From the NCBI RefSeq assembly GCF_014078525.1, contig NZ_MU078693.1:124001-188000 (forward strand): DNA of 64,000 bases. Reading direction: 5' to 3'. A model generated the notes under the pieces. That model saw only the letters and a program-made list of their open reading frames with translations, was not told the origin of the DNA and ran no database searches. The stretch comes from Nitrosopumilus sp. b3 (GTDB taxonomy: Archaea; Thermoproteota; Nitrososphaeria; Nitrososphaerales; Nitrosopumilaceae). How positions within the stretch are numbered: position 1 is the first letter of the stretch; every line of letters begins with the position of its first letter. Both the position numbers and the translations under genes were made by a program. Positions 13,967 to 22,627 of this stretch are shown here, piece after piece.

Positions 13967-15391
13967 TCAAGAAGTAAGGATTTCTGCTACTACAGGAATT
14001 ACTTCCCATAATGCGACATAATCGCCACTTGCTTGCATTTCAGAAGCTACTTCATCAGTGTATAAACCGTGAATGTTTAGTGCAGGATGAGCAATACTGT
14101 TCTTTCCCATTGGTGGGACAGCATCACTTGGATTGCCTAAAGCATATGCATAAGATGCTACTGGTGCTGGGATAACTCCTTTCTCAACTAGAACTGGGTT
14201 CAAGCCAAATGGATCACCTGCTACAAAGACTGTAGCTGCGCCAGTGTAAATTGCTGCATAATCATGGTTTACTGCTGCGTATGCACCTGGTTCATCAAAG
14301 ACCAAGTCAACAATTGCATTCTGTGAACCGCCAATCAACCATGTTTCAGTTGCTGCGGATTGTACTCTGTTACCTTGAACTACTCTGTCCAAGATTTCTC
14401 CAACAATGTGGAAAAATACTGGTTCGTTACCAGCATTCTCGATAAAGAGTCTCACGTGTTGATCATTTTCAACAAACAAGAGTTGTGATTGGTATTGCTT
14501 GTGTTCAATTCCATTCCATGGTTGTGCAACAAAGATGTTCTTGTTTACATCGCCATTGACGAGTAAGTTATGAGCCATGTTTGGTACATAACCGAATTGC
14601 ATTCCGTTAACAACTGTTGCAGTGTTATGATGCTTGAACATTGCTCCGGCATCATAGTTGCCTTCAGGTGTTAGGTACAATTGGTTGTATTGGAGTTGGA
14701 ACTCTAATGCATCTGCACTATAGAACTTTCTGTCTAGCGACACTTCACCGCTACCATCAACTTTGGTTTTCTCAACCATTAATTTCTTGTATCCATCAAC
14801 AGGATCAACGATTGCAATTCCGTACATGCCGGAAAGTACGTGTTGGTCCATGCCAATTAGTTTGACACCAGAACAATGGTATTTGAAGACACCAGCTGCT
14901 TCTGCGATGTAACAATACTGTGCTGTTTCGCCAGGATTGACAGACTCAAAAGCGCTTGCAGAAATTTGTGATGCGTGCATGTCGTTACCGTGTCCAGTAA
15001 CTTCATCGTCTGGAATTGTAAGTGTCATTTTGACTACATCACCTTGTGTAACTCTTAGTGTTGGTCCTGGGACTTGTCCACTAAAGGTCATGGCGTTGTA
15101 AGTTTTTCCTCCCATAATTGGAAGTTCAACACTTTCACCAGTCAAATCAAAGTTGACTACTGTTCTACCAGAACTTTCTAGAACACCACAATCAGTTTCT
15201 GCGAATGCTTGAGGCATTACAAGCTGTAAACCGCCCATATTGCGAATTTGATCATAAACATTGACATCCATTTTAGAGGCATCAAGAGATTGACCAGCAA
15301 TCTGGGTTTGTGTGTATGTGCTTCCGAATAGAGTTGCACCCATTACAGCTACTGCTGCAATTGTAAAGAGTGTGCTTATTCTTCTATTCAT
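13967..15391 (-). CDS. nirK: Copper-containing nitrite reductase NirK (thaumarchaeal type)
   Basis: The 474-residue secreted protein has two cupredoxin domains and a C-terminal extension. Ligands are visible (numbering from ATG 15391): His134 and His139 in HGNDMH, His172-Cys173 in KYHCSGV, His184 and Met189 in DQHVLSGM, and a later type 2 His in FFHIVGE. The segment between Cys and the next His is two residues longer than in bacterial NirK. It is thought to reduce nitrite to NO in ammonia-oxidising archaea. The frame is open to 15460, but TATATAGGA lies 29 bases before ATG 15391 and the signal peptide starts there (MNRRISTLF). Codon choice is richer in G/C than in neighbours, as in highly expressed genes. 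Confidence 0.9.
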   Translation of the reverse strand: MNRRISTLFTIAAVAVMGATLFGSTYTQTQIAGQSLDASKMDVNVYDQIRNMGGLQLVMPQAFAETDCGVLESSGRTVVNFDLTGESVELPIMGGKTYNAMTFSGQVPGPTLRVTQGDVVKMTLTIPDDEVTGHGNDMHASQISASAFESVNPGETAQYCYIAEAAGVFKYHCSGVKLIGMDQHVLSGMYGIAIVDPVDGYKKLMVEKTKVDGSGEVSLDRKFYSADALEFQLQYNQLYLTPEGNYDAGAMFKHHNTATVVNGMQFGYVPNMAHNLLVNGDVNKNIFVAQPWNGIEHKQYQSQLLFVENDQHVRLFIENAGNEPVFFHIVGEILDRVVQGNRVQSAATETWLIGGSQNAIVDLVFDEPGAYAAVNHDYAAIYTGAATVFVAGDPFGLNPVLVEKGVIPAPVASYAYALGNPSDAVPPMGKNSIAHPALNIHGLYTDEVASEMQASGDYVALWEVIPVVAEILTS

Positions 15392-15519
15392 TAAGCACCG
15401 GTGACTACGATTCCTATATAATAATTCCTCTTTAGACAATGTTTTCATCAAATTTTTCAAAAAAATACATTGTTTTTTTCATCAATATTTTGGTGGATCT
15501 GCTTAAAGTACCAATTTGA

Positions 15520-15535
15520 CTTGTCAATTGACAAG
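15520..15535. promoter_or_regulatory. 16-base perfect palindrome upstream of nirK
   Basis: CTTGTCAATTGACAAG is fully self-complementary and lies about 130 bases before the nirK start, in the gap between nirK and the integrase-repeat gene. It shares the central CAATTG with the regional palindrome but has different arms. It could be a distal operator; no gene effect can be shown from sequence. Confidence 0.35.
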
Positions 15536-15618
15536 ATAATTAGATCTAGTACATCATAGAAATATTGAATCAGTGGAGATTTCTAGATATTTTCTATACA
15601 AGCCCGGACTATTTAATT

Positions 15619-16215
15619 TTAAGAATTTTTTTGTAGTGATTTCTTTTTAGTTCCAAGCCAGTCTGACCATCCAATCCATCCTTTGTTTTGATAGGTTCTA
15701 TTTGGAGTGCTTGGAATGTCTACAGGAAAATTAGGGGTTTTAGAATATTGAACCCATTCAAGATGATTTTTCAATTTTAATTTCCTTGCAAAAATTCTAG
15801 CCTGTTTAAAAGATCGGAATTTTTTGTTTTGTGGTGCTATAGTGTATGTACCTAACCAATCTCCAAATCCTTTCCATTCATTTGTATAATATTGTCTTGG
15901 CACAGAAGGTATGTCGCTAGGTTTTTTGTTTGATTTGCAAAAATCTAACCAGTCATAATAAGTTCTTAAATTAAGTGATTGAACAAATTTTCTTGCTTTT
16001 TTAAAAGTTCGGAATTTTTTGTTTTGTGGTGCTATAGTGTATGTACCTAACCAATCTCCCAATCCTTTCCATTCATTTGTATAATATTGTCTTGGTACAG
16101 AAGGGATGTCGCTAGGTTTTTTGTTTGATTTGCAAAATAAAATCCATTCTCGTTCATTTTTTAATTGTAAACTTTGTACGTAGTCCCGTGCATGTTTGAA
16201 AGATCTGAATTTCAT
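15619..16215 (-). CDS. Phage-integrase-repeat (INT_rpt-like) protein, three repeats
   Basis: The 198-residue basic protein is three 65-residue repeats: FRSFKHARDYVQSL..., W..FCKSNKKPSDIPS.P...Y....W.G.GDWLGT. This pattern is that of the phage-integrase repeat unit known from integrase-like proteins in marine organisms and viruses; here no catalytic tyrosine-recombinase domain is present. Repeats one and two are nearly identical in DNA as well (see the repeat entry), so duplication was recent. The repeats probably bind DNA. It is a likely import from a virus or mobile element, but no att site or integrase gene was seen nearby. Confidence 0.7.
   Translation of the reverse strand: MKFRSFKHARDYVQSLQLKNEREWILFCKSNKKPSDIPSVPRQYYTNEWKGLGDWLGTYTIAPQNKKFRTFKKARKFVQSLNLRTYYDWLDFCKSNKKPSDIPSVPRQYYTNEWKGFGDWLGTYTIAPQNKKFRSFKQARIFARKLKLKNHLEWVQYSKTPNFPVDIPSTPNRTYQNKGWIGWSDWLGTKKKSLQKNS
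15815..16136. repeat. Direct repeat inside the integrase-repeat gene (period 195 bases)
   Basis: Bases 15815-15941 recur at 16010-16136 with only about three differences by eye. The period equals 65 codons, so the reading frame is kept. Near identity at synonymous positions points to a recent tandem duplication or gene conversion. Confidence 0.8.
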
Positions 16216-16429
16216 AGTCTTTTATTTACTACAACATCACAACATAATTTATCTTACTTTATTTTCCCAATACATAACATTCAGGGTATTTTATGTAAAC
16301 TCCACATACAAGACATTGTTTTGGATTATCATCATATCTTGTTTTTTTGCAATTGAAATTCTTAACTTAAAACCGTTCGCGAACACCTTTACAAAAATTC
16401 ATATCAATTCCGCCATATTTTTGTACAAA

Positions 16430-18004
16430 TCAACTTCTGACAATAATTCCATTTTTGATCAAATATTGAATACCTTGAACAAATGCTTCATCATCTATTT
16501 GTCCATCAGCCCACCATCCAGCATTGTTCTTAATCCAAGAAGGAATATCACTAGAGTTTGATTCTTGTCGAATAGTATCTGGAACTTGTAGGATGTTTTG
16601 TTTAATTAAAAATTGTATTCCTTGAACAAATGTCTCATCATCAATGGAATCTTCAGCCCACCAACTGGCATTGTTCTTAATCCAAGTTGGAATGTCAGAA
16701 TCAAAGATTTTAGCTTCTTGTAAGTTTGACGAAGGTTCAATCACTATGATAAAATTTCCCTTTGAGAGAGAATTACCATCAATGTTTGAAAAAAACAGAT
16801 TTGCAGCTCCAGAGTGTTCTGAATCAAATGTTATAGTATGTGAGTTAGGAGTATCAGAATTTACATTTCCAGTAAGACGCTTTTTATAAATTTCAGAGTC
16901 GTTTTGAATTACTGTAAGATCATATTCTGCAAGTTTTTTAGTTTTATCACTGAATAATTCTTGAAAATCAACAAAAAATGTTACTTCTTCACCTGCTCTA
17001 ATAATTTCAGGTTCCCAAGACAAGAATACTTTGAATCTAATATCAGGAGTTGTAAACTCTAATGGAAACTGGACTTTGTCACTTGTCTCCAGTCTGAAAT
17101 CTATTTGAGAATCAGATTTTTTAGTTGCCTCATCCTTAATCTGTTTGATTAGTTCACGATTAATCACCATGTGAACAGTTCTATCATCAAATGAATAGTC
17201 ATCAATAGTTACAACATCTTCATGCAGTAAAATTCCATTAGCATAAGAATTGTATTTTGTAGATAGAAATTCTCCAAAGGTGTTTGGAACTCTGATTTCT
17301 TCGTGAACCACACTTAGTTGTTCCAAGTCTTGATTCCAATCAAAGGGCATTGAGAAGCTCATTTGGTTTGAATTAAAATCAAAATTCTTTATTGTATCAA
17401 AATATGAGATAATTTGCACATCATGAGACTGATTTTTAGAGTCAGTCGCTTTAAAGGATTTTACATCTGCAAGACTGATTGCACCTTCCAATTCCACTCT
17501 TACATCTAAGATATTCGTATCAGAATCAACAGTTAGTACCTCAATTTTATACTCATAGAGGCCACCCGAAGTAAAAATAGGTCCAGTAAGAGTAAGAGGT
17601 TGGTCATTTCCTTTCATCCAACCTCCTAATAGTGGTTCTGGGACTCCTTTTACATCGATATTTTCTGAATCATTGGAAATAACACGAAAGTTGAGATTTC
17701 CAAATTCATCATGGAACATATATCTGAAAATTCTCTCTCCGTCTTTTTTTAATTCCAAAATGAATGTGACATGTTCGATTATTGCTTCAGTTTTTGAATC
17801 AAATAATTTCAATGTAATAAAATTCTCAGGATCTTTAGGATCAAATGTAGAAGGAGAAATGTCTATTGAAAGTGTTGCATCTCTATCTCCAATAGTAGTT
17901 GGAGGATGCATCTCTCCTCCCAACCCATGTCCAAATGCTAAATTTACAGAAAATCCTAAACAAACAATTAGAAATATTGCTGTAAGTGGAGTTGAATATA
18001 TCAT
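16430..18004 (-). CDS. Large secreted beta-rich protein with two C-terminal Trp repeats
   Basis: The 524-residue protein has a signal peptide (cut near AFGHG) and a long beta-rich outside region, then two copies of the Trp-rich module (about 440-475 and 489-523: IP.WIKNNA.WWA...IDDE.FVQGIQ.LIK). The first 400 residues align by eye with the protein at 30834-32210 (shared FGHG, PLLGGW/SLLGAW, TGP.FTS.G.Y, MPFDW....LS.VH), so they are paralogues with different C-terminal ends, the other having a PEFG anchor. Function unknown; a surface or periplasmic role is likely. The gene directly follows the one at 18005-18673 without a gap, in an operon that starts with a cupredoxin gene. Confidence 0.75.
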   Translation of the reverse strand: MIYSTPLTAIFLIVCLGFSVNLAFGHGLGGEMHPPTTIGDRDATLSIDISPSTFDPKDPENFITLKLFDSKTEAIIEHVTFILELKKDGERIFRYMFHDEFGNLNFRVISNDSENIDVKGVPEPLLGGWMKGNDQPLTLTGPIFTSGGLYEYKIEVLTVDSDTNILDVRVELEGAISLADVKSFKATDSKNQSHDVQIISYFDTIKNFDFNSNQMSFSMPFDWNQDLEQLSVVHEEIRVPNTFGEFLSTKYNSYANGILLHEDVVTIDDYSFDDRTVHMVINRELIKQIKDEATKKSDSQIDFRLETSDKVQFPLEFTTPDIRFKVFLSWEPEIIRAGEEVTFFVDFQELFSDKTKKLAEYDLTVIQNDSEIYKKRLTGNVNSDTPNSHTITFDSEHSGAANLFFSNIDGNSLSKGNFIIVIEPSSNLQEAKIFDSDIPTWIKNNASWWAEDSIDDETFVQGIQFLIKQNILQVPDTIRQESNSSDIPSWIKNNAGWWADGQIDDEAFVQGIQYLIKNGIIVRS

Positions 18005-18673
18005 CTAGATTACCTCAAATGAATCCATTATTTGTTTAAAGTCATCTTTTTGATCAGAGCTAAGCGATTGAGGAGATGTTCCAGAATATTGTAGCATATA
18101 CAATCTATTGTCTTTTAGAAATAACATCTGTTCTCCATATTGATTCGTGATATCAGATATCTCTACAGCAAAAAGTGCCCAATCATTTTGGGGAGAAACT
18201 TGTTCAAATGGAATTATTGCATTTTTGGATTCCATTAGAGCAATTTGATTATCAATATAATCATGAAGTGAGAAATTTTCTTGTTGTATATCAAAAACCG
18301 TCACCATAAATCGTCTGTCATGATTTTGTTCCACATATACTCCATCAAGAAACCCCTTAGTCTTCAATGAGACCAACACATCTGAACTTAGATCATCTAG
18401 TACAGAATGAATTTCCCAGATATCATTTGGTTTTGATATTTGAAATCCTAGTTGTGAATCCTGATAGACGTTTGCAGAAAACAAGCCCACTTTATGTGGA
18501 TCAAACAAAGTTATCTCGCCAAATCCAGAAACTGCTATTTGTGTGCCTAAATTTACATCATTTTGAGAATCCATGAGACTTGAAAGTTCCCATATAGTCA
18601 TCCACGATACTCCACATATTATAGAAACAATCACTGCATATCTGACAAGTCGACGTTCAGTGTGTAATTCCAT
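18005..18673 (-). CDS. Membrane-anchored protein with PsbP-like pattern
   Basis: The 222-residue protein has one N-terminal membrane segment (about 10-30) and an outside domain whose layout (QDSQLGFQISKPNDIWEIHS, then ...YIDNQIALMES, ...RLYMLQYSG..., FKQIMDSFEVI) resembles PsbP/Mog1-like domains that many archaeal exported proteins carry. No catalytic residues are evident. It lies between a cupredoxin gene and a large secreted protein gene with gaps of 4 and 0 bases, so the three are one operon and may form a surface complex. Family assignment is tentative. Confidence 0.6.
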   Translation of the reverse strand: MELHTERRLVRYAVIVSIICGVSWMTIWELSSLMDSQNDVNLGTQIAVSGFGEITLFDPHKVGLFSANVYQDSQLGFQISKPNDIWEIHSVLDDLSSDVLVSLKTKGFLDGVYVEQNHDRRFMVTVFDIQQENFSLHDYIDNQIALMESKNAIIPFEQVSPQNDWALFAVEISDITNQYGEQMLFLKDNRLYMLQYSGTSPQSLSSDQKDDFKQIMDSFEVI

Positions 18674-18677
18674 AATG

Positions 18678-19715
18678 CTAGATAGGGGTGGACATCCCCT
18701 GTGAACGTATATCAGGTTTTTTGAATTTCATGTAAATGACAATTCCCAATAGCATTAATGCAGGAACTGTTATTATTGCCACTAGCAATTCATAATAGAT
18801 ATCTAATCTCTGTGCAGGTTGTACCATAGTTTCGGTTGCACTAAACTTTTCAGGATTGTCATATACTATTGTAGAGAATACAACAGTACGAAAGAGAGAT
18901 TGGGTTACAGATTCTCTTGCAGCACTATCAATACCTGAAGTTCCACCGCTTACGATATTTTGAAATCTTATCTCTATAGGACCAGAGGTCTCAAAAATTA
19001 CATTTCTGTAATCGCCGCCAACTTGGGTAATACCTGAATCTTGAAATATCTCTTTACCATTTTGGGTAATTATCATGTCATATTTCATCTTGTCCAGATT
19101 GGAATTTGTTAACGCATCATAAGTTTGAAAAACAAATGTTGTTTTTTCAAAAGTCTTGATAATGTTTGGCTCCCAAGTAAGATCAAATTCTATTAACTTA
19201 TCTGGAGTGAACTGAATTAATGGGAAAGTTTCAATTTTATTGCCTTTTGCATCATGAGGGTAATCAGGAATAGTTTGTTGTACATTTACCACGCCACTCA
19301 TCCAAGGATGGATTATGCAAAAATAATTGAAAGTTCCTGCCTTATCAAATGTATATGTCCATGATTCATTTGGAATGAACCGCTGACTGTCAAATATTCC
19401 ATCTGGCTCTCCTAATTCCTTTGTATCCATCCACTCAAATCTACCAGCACCATCACCACTTGTTACTGTGTGTCCCTCACGATCATCATTTACCCAGGTT
19501 ACAGAGTCACCAACATGAATAGAGAGTATGGGAGGATCATACCAGACTTCTGCAGGCGTATTTAGTTCAGGATTAAAGGCTCCAAACGGAATACTAATTG
19601 TATAGTCTTCAGCGTGAGAGTATTTACCATTACCAATTACTAACAAAAAGACTACAGAGGTAAAAAAAAGAGTATGTATGGCATATGCTCTATAGTTTTT
19701 TTCAAACATACTCAT
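18678..19715 (-). CDS. Cupredoxin-domain protein with C-terminal membrane anchor
   Basis: The 345-residue protein has a signal segment (about 10-33), a blue-copper domain (about 35-150) with GHTVTSGDG and FNYFCIIHPWMSGVV providing His, Cys, His and Met, a second beta domain of about 130 residues, and a C-terminal membrane helix (about 310-332) with a basic tail. ATG 19709 (third codon) fits an upstream TATA-like AT box slightly better than 19715. It heads the operon of three exported proteins down to 16430. It resembles the cupredoxin at 9727-10572 in layout but ends in a plain helix, not PEFG. Probable electron carrier or copper donor on the cell surface. Confidence 0.8.
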   Translation of the reverse strand: MSMFEKNYRAYAIHTLFFTSVVFLLVIGNGKYSHAEDYTISIPFGAFNPELNTPAEVWYDPPILSIHVGDSVTWVNDDREGHTVTSGDGAGRFEWMDTKELGEPDGIFDSQRFIPNESWTYTFDKAGTFNYFCIIHPWMSGVVNVQQTIPDYPHDAKGNKIETFPLIQFTPDKLIEFDLTWEPNIIKTFEKTTFVFQTYDALTNSNLDKMKYDMIITQNGKEIFQDSGITQVGGDYRNVIFETSGPIEIRFQNIVSGGTSGIDSAARESVTQSLFRTVVFSTIVYDNPEKFSATETMVQPAQRLDIYYELLVAIITVPALMLLGIVIYMKFKKPDIRSQGMSTPI

Positions 19716-19807
19716 GAATAATTTATTTATTTCAACTCTAATTAATGATGAGATTGTTTTATCATTGTTCCAAAGAATTTAAAATAAAATAACTTTAGAA
19801 AAACATA

Positions 19808-20191
19808 TTGCAAAAGCCAACACTTTCAATCAAAGATAAAACAAATGTTCTTTTGATAGTGGCAGTAGCAGTTCTTTTTATTTCAGTTCCAATAGGATTT
19901 GAGAAAATAGATTTGTCAGAGAGAGGATATTACGCAATTCACGTTGTCAGTTTGATTTTTGGTTCGTTCTTATCGGTATTAGGATTTCTTACATATAGAG
20001 AATTTAAAAGTACAAGATTGTTAATGGTATTTTGTGCATTTGTTGCAATTACAATAGCTGAAAGTACATCATGGGTTAATTTGTTTTACCCATTTTTTGA
20101 AAATTCGTATGGCATACACGGTTATGTCACCCATAGTTTAATTCTTGTAATGCTGTCTTTTTTCATAATAGGTGTTTTTAGATCAGACTAG
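19808..20191 (+). CDS. Four-helix membrane protein, function unknown
   Basis: The 127-residue protein has four membrane segments (about 13-30, 40-60, 68-85, 103-122) and few charged residues. Start is TTG; an AT-rich TATA-like stretch lies about 30 bases upstream. It resembles small membrane proteins found beside winged-helix regulators in halo- and thaumarchaea; here its end overlaps the end of such a regulator gene on the other strand. Function unknown. Confidence 0.6.
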   Translation: MQKPTLSIKDKTNVLLIVAVAVLFISVPIGFEKIDLSERGYYAIHVVSLIFGSFLSVLGFLTYREFKSTRLLMVFCAFVAITIAESTSWVNLFYPFFENSYGIHGYVTHSLILVMLSFFIIGVFRSD

Positions 20192-20922
20192 AAATAAGAA
20201 AAGGTATCTGCAAATCTATCTTTCATTTTATCAGTATTACTTGGAGAAATTTTGGCCAAGATATTCTGTACAAATTGTGGTTCTTCTAAAATAAAATAAG
20301 GTGTGAAATCAGAAATTCTTTTAATTATTTTTTCTTCAATTAACTTAGTTAGGGTAATAGAAATCGTAGAAGGAGCTCTGTTTGTGCATTTTCTAAAGTC
20401 TGCATACGTACCTTTTTTATTTTCTGCAAGAAAAATTATAATTTTCTTTGCTGTTTCTTTTCTTAAATTAATTAACACAGGATATTCAGCAGATGGGATG
20501 TGTGAGGGAAAATAATGAGTTCTTCTTGTGAAACGTTTGACAGTAATTTTAGAGTCTTTTTCTAGATTAGACAAGGAATTAGATAAAGTACCAAAAGGAT
20601 ATCCAGATATTTTTTGTATGTCTCGATATGAAATAGCAGGGTTTTTTTGAATAATTTCCAAAATTCGTGAAATTCTAGGATTTGAAACATGGTATCTTCT
20701 AGGTTTGTTGTGATAAGTTTTCACTTTAACACCATTTTCAATATATCCTGCAACCTGTAATAATCCAGCGTCTTTGAGAAGTTCTAGTCTACGATAAATT
20801 GTACCAAGAGGTATTCCAGTTTCTTTGTGTATCTCAGAGACAGGTTTGTAGGTAGTTGTTGATTTGAGAATTAATCTAGCATACTCATCTCTAAGAAAAT
20901 CATCAGGTTCCATCAATACCAC
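20188..20922 (-). CDS. Multi winged-helix transcription regulator
   Basis: The 244-residue protein contains three consecutive winged-helix-like units: about 10-60 (SEIHKETGIPLGTIYRRLELLKDAG), 82-128 (SYRDIQKISGYPFGTLSNSLSNLEKD) and 152-205 (TYADFRKCTNRAPSTISITLTKLIEEK). No ligand domain is seen. Such proteins are common archaeal regulators of unknown targets. Start is GTG 20922 or ATG 20913; TTTATAAAC lies 25 bases before the GTG. The genes that flank it encode a membrane protein and a beta-propeller protein, which may be targets. Confidence 0.75.
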   Translation of the reverse strand: MVLMEPDDFLRDEYARLILKSTTTYKPVSEIHKETGIPLGTIYRRLELLKDAGLLQVAGYIENGVKVKTYHNKPRRYHVSNPRISRILEIIQKNPAISYRDIQKISGYPFGTLSNSLSNLEKDSKITVKRFTRRTHYFPSHIPSAEYPVLINLRKETAKKIIIFLAENKKGTYADFRKCTNRAPSTISITLTKLIEEKIIKRISDFTPYFILEEPQFVQNILAKISPSNTDKMKDRFADTFSYF

Positions 20923-21045
20923 AATCCTGATTTAACAAGTTTATAAAAAATATTCCCAAAAATTCTATAGTTATACCAGATGTATCCATTAGTACAATGA
21001 TAGAACATACTTATCAATTATAACTGATCGAAGTTTGTTTGATAT

Positions 21046-22578
21046 GTGAAAAAACCAATTTATTTTGTCATTGGATTTGCATTTTTAGTTATAGTGACAC
21101 TATCAGTTACAGTATTTGATGAATCAACCAAAACTCAAAAAGACAATGATGAGCATGAAACAGAAATTGTAGTAACTCCTGCTGAGAAATATTCTCTAGA
21201 TGAAAGAGAGCAACATTGTGGAAGCTCAAAAGCTAAAACAAATCAATATATCAAAGAATTTGAAATCCCAACTCCTTGTACTCAACCCCTTTCCATAATT
21301 GCCGACCCTGAAGGTAAAATATGGTTTACACAAACTAATACAGGAAAAATAGCAATGTTTGATCCTGAATCTGAAGAATTTACAGAGTATCAAAACGAAA
21401 TGTGGTCGTTGAATGGTGCATCAATGATGTGGGGAATTGCATATACAGATGATAATGAGATTTGGTTTACAGATGACAAGTATGGAGCAATATGGAGATT
21501 TTCTATTCCAGATGAAACATATTCAAAGTTTGAAATTAAAGGTAAAACAAAAAAAGCATTTCCCCAAAAAATTGCTCTTTACAATGATAATTTTGTAATT
21601 AATGATTTCACAGGAAATCAAATGGTTGTTTTAAATCATGAAAAATTAGATGAGGGACAATATACAAATTCCACTCTTTCAATTCCAGAGGGGTTCTTCA
21701 CAAGTCAGGCAGTTGTTGATAGCGAAGGAAATATGTGGTTTGTAATGTGGAAATATCAAAAAGAAATAATTCTTGTTAAAACAAATTCCATTTCACAAAA
21801 AGTAGAGCAATATACACTACCAGAGTCAATTCAAGCTCCAAATGGTGTTGCGATTGGACCATTAGGAGGAATTTGGATTGCAGATACTGCAGGAAATTCA
21901 TTTTACAAGTTCAATCCAGAGGATAAAAAAGTGATAGAATTTGTCACATCAAAGCCATCAGTTTTGACTTATGGAAATGCCTCAGGACTAATCAAAACGC
22001 CAATTACTCGTCCATATTGGAATGCATTTGATTCAGACGGAAAAATGTGGTTTAATCAACAAACAGGGAACAGATTGGCAGTGTTTGATCCAGATTCTGA
22101 ATCACTAATAGAATACGATATTCCATCAAAAAATCCTAGTTGGTCAGATTGCGGGGATTTAACTGACTGCGGTTTGTCTCAAAGTTTTGGGTTTGCCTTC
22201 AAAGATAAACAAGTTTGGTTTACAGAATGGGTAGAAAATAACATTGGGGTCTTAGACACTTCGATTACAATTCCGATTTCACTTGAGATAGAAAAGGAGA
22301 TCATTGCAATTAAACAAGGAGGACAAAAAGAAATCTTTGTTACCGCTATACCTCAAACAAATCAGAATATTGATTTAGTTTTATCTGGAAATTCAAATTC
22401 TGAATTAATCAAAATCAAAACAAACCCAGAACCAACACAAATTTCAGACAGGATGGTGAAGATCCCAATTTTGATAATCGTTGACGAAAAAGCACATCAG
22501 GGAGATTATAAAATTCTGTTAAGTATACAACTACAAGACGTGGTAGTATCATCATATGTTTCAGTAAGGATCATCTGA
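21046..22578 (+). CDS. Exported streptogramin-lyase-like beta-propeller
   Basis: The 510-residue protein has an N-terminal membrane/signal segment (about 5-25) and a beta-propeller built of Vgb-like blades (repeated P.G..WFT....IA.FDP...; examples ADPEGKIWFTQTNTGKIAMF, DSDGKMWFNQQTGNRLAVFD), followed by a C-terminal beta domain of about 100 residues. Archaeal members are rarely antibiotic lyases; the fold is used for many binding roles. Two Cys pairs (HCGSS/PCTQP and DCGDLTDCG) could form disulfides. GTG start is supported by an ATTATAACT box 29 bases upstream. It is probably surface exposed and precedes a CDF exporter gene with its own promoter. Confidence 0.75.
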   Translation: MKKPIYFVIGFAFLVIVTLSVTVFDESTKTQKDNDEHETEIVVTPAEKYSLDEREQHCGSSKAKTNQYIKEFEIPTPCTQPLSIIADPEGKIWFTQTNTGKIAMFDPESEEFTEYQNEMWSLNGASMMWGIAYTDDNEIWFTDDKYGAIWRFSIPDETYSKFEIKGKTKKAFPQKIALYNDNFVINDFTGNQMVVLNHEKLDEGQYTNSTLSIPEGFFTSQAVVDSEGNMWFVMWKYQKEIILVKTNSISQKVEQYTLPESIQAPNGVAIGPLGGIWIADTAGNSFYKFNPEDKKVIEFVTSKPSVLTYGNASGLIKTPITRPYWNAFDSDGKMWFNQQTGNRLAVFDPDSESLIEYDIPSKNPSWSDCGDLTDCGLSQSFGFAFKDKQVWFTEWVENNIGVLDTSITIPISLEIEKEIIAIKQGGQKEIFVTAIPQTNQNIDLVLSGNSNSELIKIKTNPEPTQISDRMVKIPILIIVDEKAHQGDYKILLSIQLQDVVVSSYVSVRII

Positions 22579-22627
22579 TTTTAATATGAAAATACATTCA
22601 GGTACTAATTGATCAAAATACATTCAG
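22579..22627 (+). promoter_or_regulatory. Promoter and direct-repeat operator candidate for the CDF exporter
   Basis: TTTTAATAT (22579-22587) lies 30 bases before the TTG start at 22609. AAAATACATTCAG occurs at 22589-22601 and again at 22615-22627, 26 bases apart, straddling the transcript start; a regulator bound here would block transcription. Confidence 0.4.

Noticed and set aside
15392..15460. N-terminal extension of nirK to the upstream ATG
   Set aside because: The TATA-like box TATATAGGA lies within the extension, and the signal peptide starts at the later Met.
15815..16136. Near-identical repeats as a CRISPR or mobile-element repeat
   Set aside because: Only two long in-frame units with a 195-base period inside one coding frame; no spacers and no terminal repeats.
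16375..16384. GTTCGCGAAC palindrome in an AT-rich gap
   Set aside because: Ten bases only, not positioned at a promoter; could be chance.
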